Positions 54,801-64,000 of a stretch of 64,000 nt of DNA are shown here, piece by piece (position 1 is the first letter of the stretch; the number at the start of each line of letters is the position of its first letter). The notes beneath the pieces were generated by a model that was given only the letters and a program-made list of their open reading frames with translations, did not search any database and was not told the DNA's origin. Source of the DNA: Phialophora verrucosa (Eukaryota > Ascomycota > Eurotiomycetes > Chaetothyriales > Herpotrichiellaceae); the NCBI GenBank assembly GCA_002099365.1, contig MSED01000003.1, forward strand, positions 1,612,001-1,676,000, read 5' to 3'. The translations under genes and the position numbers were made by a program.

Positions 54801-57588
54801 TTACTGCAGCCGTGGGAATAGTTCATCGATCACCTCTTCCGCGGTCCGTTGCTGTAAGATGGCGTTGGCCTTTGCATGCGCTCGCTTCCTGATGTCCTTG
54901 TGTCGCGTCATTTCTCGCTGCGTCAGCGCCTCTTGCTCGGTGCGAAGCTTCTTGTCCGAGGATACGATCTGCCGCCACACCTCGCTTTCCGTAGGAAGTT
55001 GCATCATTCCTTTGGTCCAGTTGATCGATCCACCCTGGTGTTTTCTCGTCCAGTGTCTGTGGAGTTGCTCGACGCCTTTTCGGTGTTTTGCTTGCCGTAC
55101 GCCTCGTGCCTTGTCTTCGGCCCAGCAGATTCCACAACGGAATCTGAGATCAATCATAGGATTTACAGTTCGCAGCATGTCCAGACATGCTATGAGAGTT
55201 GACACCGGTGGCTCGCTCGTATGCTCCTTTGCATAGAGATCCATTGCGAACTTTAGAGCGATTTTCAGCTGACAAGGCCCATCGAGTGCAAGGCCGTACA
55301 GCCTTTGGGTTGCGTATATCAAGTTCAGAGCAAACGCGTCGTCTGGGTTGCCTGTACTGCAAGGCCGTCGTCCTCCAAAAGGCGACGTAATTGGAGGCTT
55401 CTTTAGCTGTATGAACTCTTCAGGGAGATCCGGATGCCAAGGGTCCATCTTTGATGGGTCGCGATGACGAGGCACAAGAGGCATGCTCCGCGGCCAGAAG
55501 GTCGTGTACCAGGGGAACTTGAACTCAACCGGTTCCCCCTCTGGGGAGTTGCATGACATAGGATACGGTCGGGCGAACTGGTAGAATTCAAGGCCCTCGC
55601 CTACCTGCCTGGCATGCTTTTCGAGCATGTGCTCAAATGCCTGAACAAAAGAGAACGATCGAGCAAAGTCAGCTCGGCGGCAGCCCCTGCATCTCAGAGT
55701 AGGGAACACGACCCGTCCTCGAGGAGAAGTGCGCGGGATTTGCTTCTCGATGATATCTTCCACGATCATCCTGGCGTCGTCAAGGCTTAGACGATATGTA
55801 CCAAGCGTACCATCGAAATTGAAACCGCGAGGACGATTCGCCAAAGTACTGTATGTGTCGAAGACATTCTTGAGGCACAGCAGAAGAAGATCTTCATCAG
55901 CGACGTTGTTCTTGATACATCGATCAAATTCGGCTTGGCCGAGTCGTAGGACGTATTCCTGTTCGGGTTGATAAGTGCGCTGTGATTCTCTTCTCCTATA
56001 CCGACGCTCATGCAGCTGCTTGAACAACTTGACTTGTGGCAGAGGGTCAGGGAAGGATTCCATTGATTGTTCGAACTGCAGCACTCGCTCTGCATGTGAT
56101 CGATACATCTCTATCTTCCCTCTGAGCGCTAGCCAGGATCGTTCTGTTGGCTGGGCACGAATCTTGAGGGCTTTCTGGAAATCCGCCATTTTGTGCAAGA
56201 CACTTTTCTCCATTGGGGGTGACAGCTTGAGGGCGTGCGCTTCAAAGTAATTGGTCCTGATCTGTCGTAAGTCGTGAGCCTCCGTGCTATGCTTGTGGAG
56301 TATGTGCTGCTTGCACCACGACTCAAGCTTGGTGGCATCTGTCATCAATTCCATAGTTTGCTCATGTTTGCTGTTTGCCCATGCCTTGATGGCCTCTTCT
56401 CCCCCATCGGATTTCTCGAGCTGCTGGTACTCAGATTCAAGCTTGGCATAGGAGGAGGATAGAAAACGAAATCGATGCGGATTGCGTTGGCCGAGTACCC
56501 AATTATTCAAAGCTTTGTCGACCTTGAGAGGTTGTAAGTCTCTTCTGTTCCGTAAAGACCGTCAGTATCAATGGGTGAGCAACAGCCATACCAAGCGTCT
56601 TACCCTTCAACTCGTGCAAGCGGCAACAGTTCCCATAGCGCGAGTCCGTCTCCGCTGTTTAGTTCGTAGCCGGTATTAGGAAGAAAGTACCGTCGTCGCG
56701 AAGAGAGCTCCTCAACCTGTAGCACATTGCCGTTAGTACCAGGTGATTTTGGGGTGGCGTAAACGGGCAACGCACGCGCATAGTTTTCTGGGCCGTGCAC
56801 TCGCTACATAAACGGAACCGAAAGATCCAATGCACTTTGTGAGTGTCTCCCTTGGAACACCTGCTGTTTTGGCATCCACGACCAGCCAAGAGCTCAACAT
56901 ATTGTTGTTCCGTCAGGTCTTTAGGGCATTCTGGCATATCCGCGCCGTAGTAGTTCAACCTACTCTCTTTCCAAATCAGAGAATGATCCGACAGCAGGTG
57001 ATAGCGGTACTTGTCGATAGTTTTGGCTTCCAATAGAAATTTAGGCTCGCAAAAGCTAAGAATACGGATCCATACGTCAGCATAGAGTCTGCTGGAGGCC
57101 TGCACAGGGTGGCTTGGCTTAAGACGAGGTCGGTTTCCCTTTTCTACAGGCTTCGCTGGGTGTTTTGAGTTACTTGATGAGATTTCAGTGGAGGTGGACT
57201 CGGTAGTGTCACTTTCGAACGTAATGCGTGGGCCTTTCTCCGTGCAATCGACCGTGGCGGTCAGGAACGTGCTACAAGCAACGGGATCTCTTTTCGTCTG
57301 CCGAGACACCTTGGGTTCCGGCGCAGGGAAAGGAATTTGGAAGCTGAACGTTGAGGTTTCGAAGGAAATCTGGGAAGTGGCAGGCGCAGATGAAGGCCTT
57401 GGATCGACAACCTGTGGAGAGGAGGCAGTATTTCGAAACTCGCTTTGCACTCTCATCACCACTTGCCCCGGATATTTGCGTTTTCCCAAGACCTGTCCGC
57501 TAAGACGAGGGGACCGAAGAGGATCCATGGTGCGTTGGCCCCGAGGATGATCAAAGATGGCGTCGGGCGAGATGAAGGATCTTCCCAA
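54801..57588 (-). CDS. F-box protein with Cys-rich segment (889 aa)
   Basis: Exons 57588-56776, 56716-56604 and 56544-54801 total 890 codons. An internal Met 20 residues in (57528) is an alternative start. After a disordered Ser/Pro-rich N-terminus, residues about 168-210 form an F-box-like motif (YADVWIRILSFCEPKFLLEA followed by IDKYRYHLL), which would bind Skp1 in an SCF ubiquitin ligase. A Cys cluster follows (GCQNSRCSKGDTHKV, RLCSECTAQKTM). The second half contains basic and coiled segments, a CRGCRRADF motif and, near the end, RFRCGICWAEDK with an H-x3-H pair (LHRHWTRKH), a possible zinc site. Similar large F-box proteins are expanded in Pezizomycotina with unknown targets. Substrate not inferable. 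Confidence 0.75.
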
Positions 57589-59240
57589 GCGACCGAATCC
57601 TGGTTGCAGCTAGGACTGAAAGTATTGAGGTTCGCTGACACGATGTCTTGTATTGAAGCGATCGCGTCGGTGTTCTTGAGTGTTTGCCTGGGTGACAACG
57701 GCGTCCAAATAAATGGATGAACTCCGTGTCAGCTGAAGAAATGACTGTGGCGACTGGGCGCAACAAGGTCATCAGCCATGCAGAAGCGTTGTGGGGCGCG
57801 CTTTCCAATACATGACGAAGCGATCCGGTTCTCTTTCACCGGTCGCAGTCGTGCATGATTGTCTTACATAGAGTCATGAAGGCTGCCATGGAGTACCATT
57901 TTTCTGGCTGCGTGAAATTATGCGTCGGCCAGCTGCAAGATCAACTTGTTCCGCTTGGAGGGCCGAAGATGGCATAGACGCCCAGCCTCAACTAGACCTG
58001 AAGGGGCGCTTACGCTTGCTGTTTTTAAGCCAAATGGCCTCGAGCAAAGCTAGCCGCCGGCTACGGGCGCCATTCGTGGAACCGAGAGCCGTTCTACATA
58101 CCCAGAGCAGTAAATGCAAAGCCCCCGAACTTCCGGGCGCCCCCGGTTCTTTTGCTGGTGCCAAACACGTCCTTGCGGGCACTGAACCGTGCGAAGGCAA
58201 CGTTAGCTGTCAGAGATGTTGGCAGAGTGTAGGTGACAAGCCCGGTTGCGCTACACAGTACCTCGTAGACACCCAGCAGTTTGCCAGACAGTCGCGTGGC
58301 ATGCGCATGTTGCTGATTCTTGGGCCATAATATCTGCTTACTTGTGCGCCAGAAGCATTTCATCAGAATGTCGTTCCAGAACTCTGCCGCTTTCGGCCAA
58401 ATTCTGGAGCGGAAAAGTCTGCTGGTGATGGGCTTTGCCACGTCCAGCTGGCACATCCACGCAGATGTTTTGCAACTGATGTGTATGTGCTTCGTCGACG
58501 GTCCTGCGACACAGCATCTTCCCTTAATCGTACACCACGGGCACCTCTTACATTTGACATACAGTCGCCTCCGTGCAGCCAATAGATGCTTATTAAACGC
58601 GTCCCGGCTATGAACACGGCACAGTATCGCCATCCTTCTATTCCGCCCAGCCTGCTTTAGAAGGCGGGGCAGCCGCCTCCCAGCGCAAACCAAGCTCCAA
58701 TAAGCTTAACGATCTGGTGCCTCCACGCCTATCAGGCGGTGTCTCTTCAGCCATCGCCTCTTATTTTGCGCCGAGCGCGGGCTGGACCAGTTAAAGGCCG
58801 TTGAACACGAAGTTGACGTCGCATCGAAGGACTTTTGATTATCCAGGCTTGTGACATCGACGGATCTGCCAGCAAACTCCATCTGGGGAACCCATAATCA
58901 TACACCCCGCTGATCCCCACTGAATCGGCCAAAGCGGTATGTAGTTCAAGTTTTTGCTATCGCTAATACCATGTCGCCACTCGCTTCGGACAAAGCTCCT
59001 GATCCAGGCCGTGCGGGTTGTAACCCGGCTTCGAGGTCCGCTGTGGCCCTGGCACCGCACAACCTCTACATAACCTCCCACCCATTCCCCCTTGGCGCAC
59101 TGTCGCCTCTGAAGCTACAAAGAGGCCCCGCTGCCCAGTCCGCGACGATAGTCCTGATCTTCTCGCGAATGTGCCTGTCCCTTTGCGACACTGCTCAAAT
59201 CAGCCTCGGTTGAGCTCTGCGTGAGATCAAACGCTCCACA
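57589..59240. other. Intergenic with degenerate Cys-rich ORF
   Basis: 1.65 kb. Nothing is confidently coding. A minus-strand ORF at 58094-58693 is described separately. Confidence 0.45.
58094..58693 (-). other. Unrecognised Cys-rich ORF, possible transposase relic
   Basis: 199-codon open frame in which a Cys-rich block (YVKCKRCPWCTIKGRCC, then SCKTSAWMC) loosely resembles the C-terminal Cys cluster of some DDE transposases. No catalytic Asp triad, terminal repeat or target duplication was found. It may be chance coding or a decayed element. Confidence 0.2.
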
Positions 59241-60916
59241 ATGCGTTTCAATATCGATGGGTCCAGTAAATATTTCTAGCATACCCTGCTCCATCTGCAG
59301 TCGCTGACCAATCACTAGATGAAAAGGCCCAGCATGCCTACAACGACTCAAATGGCATCGGCGAGGGCCAGTTGGAGTACGACCCAGACCTAGCGCATCC
59401 TGCTGCAGGTTACAGAGATGGCGAGACAGCAGTGTTGCCCGCGGGCGTCTCTGAACGGAGGCTGCTGACCAAGATTGACCTAAGAATCATTCCTGTTCTG
59501 TCAATCATGTATCTGTTGGCCTTCCTCGATAGGACCAACGTCGCCAATGCCGCCGTCTTCGGTCTTCAGAAGGATCTTGGCCTGAGTAGCACTCAGTATA
59601 GCACGTGTTTGACGATTTTTTTCGTCCCTTACGTCGTCTTTGAAATTCCCTCCAACATCATCCTCAAGAGGCTCAAGCCTCACGTCTGGCTCTCCATCTG
59701 CATGTTCGGATTCGGCTTGGTTACAATCTGCCAGGGTCTTGTTCAAGGTTACGGCGGATTCCTTGCTACCAGATTCTTCCTCGGCCTGTTCGAAACCGGC
59801 ATGTTTCCAGGTTTGTGCTTTCGAGGGTAGCCAAGTGACAGGGCTGACATAAATTAGGCGCCTTCTATCTCATCGGCATGTGGTACAAGCGGCAAGAGGC
59901 ACAGAAAAGGTATACTTTCTTCTTTGCCAGCACAACATTGGCCGGTGCTTTCGGCGGTCTCCTTGCTTCTGCCATTGGTAAAATGAACGGCATGGAAGGG
60001 TACCTTGGTTGGAGATGGGTCTTCATCCTGGAAGGCTGCCTGACCTGCTTCGTCTCGTTCTTTTGGTACTTTGCCATCCCCGATTTCCCCGAGGACGCCA
60101 AGTGGATGACAGAGCCTGAGCGGGAGTACATCAAAGCCAGGCTTCGGGACGACCAGGGAAAGTCCGCTATCGAACGACGCATCACCTTTACCGACGTGGT
60201 CAATTGCTTCAAAGACTACAAGATCATAGTCGGCGGTTTCATGTACTTTGGCCTGATCGTACCTGGTAAGTGTCCCGGTCCGTCCCTTCTGAACACCAAG
60301 CTGACCTTAGCCAGCGTACGGCTATGCTTATTTTGCGCCTACCATCATCAAGAGCTACGGCTACAGCCCCATCCAGACGCAACTGCATTCCGTGCCTCCC
60401 TGGGCTGCCGCGTTCGGCTGGAGCATGCTCACTGCCGCAGTATCGGATCGCCTCCGGCACCGATTCTTCTTTGTGATAATCAACATCTTCATTGCGATTG
60501 CGGGCTTCGCGATTCTCATGTGCGTGCATCACAGCACCCATGTGCAGTATGGTGCGCTATTTATGATCACCTCCGGAACGTACAGTGCCATGCCGGTAAT
60601 CGTCTGCTGGTTTTCTATGAACCTCGGCGGTCACCATCGTCGAGCAGTGGGTACAGCGTGGCAAATCGGATTTGGTAACATTGGCGGAATCATTGCCAGC
60701 TACAGCTTTGCAGCCGCCGACGCGAAGACCTACTTCCACAAGGGCTACAGTATCTGTCTGGGGTTCATCTGTCTGAGCGCTGCAAGCAGTATCATTTACT
60801 TCTTCGCCTGCCTGAGTCAGAACCGACAGCGCGAGAAATCTCATGACGTCGGACTGACAGACTATGAGAAAACCGAAATGGGTGACATGAGTCCCGACTA
60901 TCGCTACATGCTCTAA
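59241..60916 (+). CDS. MFS transporter, anion:cation symporter (Dal5-like) family (514 aa)
   Basis: Twelve-helix major facilitator of the ACS family (allantoate, nicotinate, pantothenate and vitamin-type permeases). Key motifs are LLTKIDLRIIPVLSIMYLLA and FLDRTNVANAAVFGLQKDLG at helix 1, FEIPSNIILKR at helix 2, FLGLFETGMFPGAFYLIGMWY at helices 4-5 and YLGWRWVFILEG. Introns at 59811-59857 and 60266-60314 are clear. No ATG is in frame with the first long exon before an upstream stop at 59267, so I propose a small first exon, 59241-59265, with a 35-nt intron (59266-59300); the total is then 515 codons. That first intron is unusually short and the start remains tentative. Plasma-membrane uptake of an organic anion; substrate unknown. 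Confidence 0.82.
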
Positions 60917-63582
60917 CGAGTCACCAGCGTTGATGGGAACTAGCCCCCAGGAGGTGAGGACACGTGGAAAGAGTAGCGGTGCGGAACGATTACATCGACT
61001 TCCTACAGGGCCAACACAACACCACATCAGCCGGACGGAGATAGATCCCAGCGACAGATTGCATTCGATTCAGACTAGATGGACACGAACAATGGTGCAG
61101 AGAATAGCAAAGTCTTGATAGCCCGGCTTTCATGGGTTAATCTGATACTCCACTCCCGACCTGACGGTATCTTCACCTTTGCACACGTTGCATCAAGGTC
61201 GACAACTGTAGCATGAACCGTGGTTAGAACAAACATTCCCCTAATTATTCTCTCATCCCGACTTCGCCCGACGGGGCTGCAGCACAATAGTCAAGCCCTT
61301 TGGGCGCCGAGCTCTAGCTCAACGTAGCCCGTGGCTAACCGCATCTTTAACCGGCGGACACGCAATTGAGAGACCGTATTTGTTGATCGAACACGCAGGA
61401 CTGAGCAGGCAAATAAGATACGAGGTACGAGTTACAGTTCATGTTGTGTTCCGGCAAGCCTGGAGCTCGAATTGCGGGGAGACACCGGACAGAAGCCGGG
61501 AGGCCAATCATATTCAGCGCCTAGCCGCTGACCTCGACTTCACGTCAACTAACTCGAAGCTCGTCGCTCCAACCTTCCAGCCAGCCACTACCTTCTCTAT
61601 AGCCTGATGTGCAAGAAAGATGCTCTCTTCTCTACATTTACCTTGCGCAATGAGCGAGTCACTCCTTTGCCGGGATGCACTGTCACCTTTCAAAAACCGC
61701 ACAAATGTAATCCTCTCTGAGCCTATATGCTGAGACTCCCTCTCAATGGGGCGCCTACGGTACCGCCAGCCTGAAGATGTTTGCCACTGGCGCGCTTGCC
61801 TGGACAGGGCTACCAGACATTTTGGCCTCCTCTTGAGCAAAGGTAGTCAGCGCGGGGTTGAAGAGCAAGGAATTATATGGAAACAATACCTTGAATCTGG
61901 AAGTGACGCAAGCTATTTGCTCTCGCTCATAGCAAGGCTTTTAGCTCGCTTCTTGCTAGAGCTATCCTGGAATCCTTGAGTCGCTCGAGGCAATCCACGA
62001 CTTGGCGCGAGGTGCTGCCGTCCGCAGACTGACTGTTCCACACTGTCCAAGGGTCTTTTCTTGTCGGCAATACCGCATACCTTTTCAGTGGTATTGCTAG
62101 CTGTGCATTTCCGCCTGTGGACAGTATAAGTTTACACTCTCACTTCAATTGGTTTGTGAAGAGCTGGCCTTACCTTTCTCAACTTCGGTTTGCACGGGGT
62201 TTTCTGGTCCAACGGATTGCGAAGACATTGTTGCTAATGTGCAAGTTGTGGGCTCCCCACGGCCAAGCAAGATTGCGGAATGCCGGAGCCTGGAAGATCC
62301 CTTGACAATGGACGATTTCGACACGATAATGCTTGAACGAAGACGAAAGTTTCGTTGACCCTGGGATGGACGCGGTACATATTCATTCCACAGGAGTGGC
62401 ATATAAATGCTCACACCGCACATGCATCGCCACCTCCCCCCTGGCATTGACCCTCACCAGTCAGTTGATACATGAGCTTATGCGATTGGCAACGCCTCAT
62501 TTGCAGGATGGAACTTTGCTTTCGATTATTCGTCTCATCAGTAGTAGGTACAGTTCACGTGGCAACATTTGCGATAAGTATGCTTGAAGATACACATCAC
62601 TCTCGGGCGGTGATGTGAAGTGCCTGTTCCCGGCTGCTCAAGTTCCCGGATTCGACGTATTCTCGAGCAATCAGGACGCAAAATTGTCCGAAAGTCAGCG
62701 TTATCGCAGCCTACATAATCTCCGGATTCGTTTGACGGGCCGTGCAACAACATAATACCAAAGACCACACAAAGTCCAACACGGACACGACTGATAACGC
62801 AGAGGCTGACACTGACGAGGAGCCCGAAGCAGCTTCAAAAACAGGTTTGTGCCCCTGCAAGGCCGACAGGTGGCGGACTCATTTTGCCACGACCCCACCA
62901 TTGAACCAGCTGACAGTCTTATGTCTGCATGAGGCTCTGCGGCTCAAAAGTCACGTGCTGTGCGACTCGCGGGCATATTTCATGAGCTCGAACGTGTCCT
63001 GGCTTAGCTCCCTAGCAGGCATGGGATGCGAGGGTTTGTTCCTTGTGTATGAGTATGTCCCACGACAGCTTGCTGGTAGACGAGCCAGATACTGGCAAGT
63101 TAGGGGTTGGCCATGAGTCGAGGACCGTCTGGAGGAAACCGTCTTTCCCCCGGATAGTGTCTGATGTCTGATATGAGTCCCTGTTCAAGCAGAGGGCTGC
63201 CTCGGCAGTAGTAGTCATTGCTAGAAGACCACGATGACTCCTTGCATTGCGTGCTCAGACTCATGGAGATCAATTCTCCCGCCCCCCTCATCTAAGCTCC
63301 CGTTTTCTCCATTTCATGTATCCGTTGCTCAGAAACACACCAATATCCCACCGCCGTTCTTTATGAGACGGGACGCCGCCCGGGCGCTACGACCCGGACA
63401 CCTGGCGGTGATGCTCAAATCCACCAGTGAGGCCATACGTATCGTAGATTCCAACCTCCCAGTTTTACCGTCCTCGTTCCCAATGACTGGTCGATCGGTC
63501 GGTTAGGTCGTCAGTCAGACAGATCCAACACCCTCGTCCGACAATCCCCCCATCCTCTCATTCAGTCAATCAGCCAGTCCCA
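60917..63582. other. Gene-poor stretch (2.7 kb)
   Basis: No ORF on either strand shows a family motif or plausible exon chain. No repeats of note were recognised. Confidence 0.45.
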
Positions 63583-64000
63583 TCACAGCTCATCCTTCTT
63601 CACCCCCTTGATGCCCATCAACTCCGTCTCAAACACCAACGTGCTCCCGCCAGGGATTGGCCCCACGCCCCGATCCCCATATCCCAGCTCCGGCGGGATC
63701 GTCAACTTTCTCTTCTCCCCGATACACATGTCCAGGAGGCCTTCGTCCCAGCTAGAATTGCGCGAGTTAGCACCAGGATCAGCATCCCGCAGTGACGCCA
63801 CCGTCGTCTTCAGTACCGCCATTAGGAATTTTAACTGGTTTCCTTGCTTGTTTGCTCGCTAGCTTGTACCTTCCCCCAATTCTGCTTAAGGACGCCTTGT
63901 AGATTGTAGATGAAGAGAACGCAAAATGACTCACCCCTTGATGACCCGTCCGGCACCTAATTCAAAGCCCAAAGGCGATCCCCTCCCGTAACTGGAATCG
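63583..64000 (-). CDS. FKBP2: FKBP-type peptidyl-prolyl isomerase, ER (FKBP2), 5' end outside window
   Basis: C-terminal part of an FK506-binding prolyl isomerase of the FKBP2/Fpr2 type. Exon to the right edge: SSYGRGSPLGFELGAGRVIKG. It joins across a 182-nt intron (63933-63752, GTGAGT to CTAG) to WDEGLLDMCIGEKRKLTIPP, then YGDRGVGPIPGGSTLVFETEL, the active-site Trp, Ile, Tyr and Phe positions of FKBPs. The protein ends KKDEL, an ER-retention signal, so it is expected in the ER lumen; the signal peptide must lie beyond the right edge. Role: folding of secretory proteins. Confidence 0.9.

Noticed and set aside
60917..63582. Hidden gene in the 2.7-kb gap before FKBP2
   Set aside because: I tried reading the longer frames (for example 62742-63116) but found no motif, exon chain or codon pattern to support one.

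Overview
The window is nuclear DNA of a filamentous ascomycete (Pezizomycotina). The evidence is a moderately gene-dense layout on both strands, many 47-120 nt GT-AG introns, several Zn2Cys6 or fungal-specific transcription factors, fungal-type MFS and amino-acid permeases, and single-copy eukaryotic housekeeping genes (UTP4, PNG1, CCP1, SRPK kinase, FKBP2). A Eurotiomycetes/Chaetothyriales-like origin is my best guess, but the sequence alone gives only weak support. No rRNA, tRNA, CRISPR or intact mobile element was found.

Layout: 1.1-3.0 kb, EthD-like protein and DUF1445 protein (+). 3.1-5.3 kb, Zn2Cys6 regulator (-), divergent from a cytosolic GH5 hydrolase (6.4-7.9 kb, +) and an MFS sugar transporter (8.3-10.2 kb, +); these could form a small glycoside-uptake locus. 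10.2-11.0 kb holds a duplicated GC-rich motif and an AAC repeat. 11.2-14.6 kb encodes one 1034-aa fusion: a DUF2235 hydrolase-like domain with catalytic positions replaced, a P-loop GTPase, then a long Ala/Gly-rich hydrophobic segment. 15.1-16.3 kb is a XanA-like xanthine dioxygenase with GATA sites upstream. 18.5-19.6 kb is a GST-like gene. 19.6-23.8 kb is nearly empty, with one small zinc-ribbon ORF. 23.8-25.6 kb SRPK-type kinase; 27.2-27.9 kb PEBP protein; 28.5-33.2 kb two tandem regulators (-). 34.4-37.6 kb UTP4, followed by 23 exact copies of an 8-bp repeat. 38.8-40.3 kb PNG1. 41.7-44.1 kb amino-acid permease whose reading frame is disturbed. 45.8-47.3 kb a Frag1/DRAM/Sfk1-type membrane protein, also with a disturbed 3' frame. 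48.3-49.3 kb an orphan gene. 49.7-52.0 kb two free-standing Copia Gag-like genes. 52.6-53.8 kb CCP1. 54.8-57.6 kb F-box protein. 59.2-60.9 kb Dal5-type MFS transporter. 63.6 kb to the right edge, FKBP2 (5' end missing).

Exon structures were derived by hand. Where stated, the joined exons add up to whole codons and restore conserved family motifs across the junctions. The most unusual items are the pseudo-hydrolase/GTPase/membrane fusion and the two adjacent pol-less Gag-like genes.
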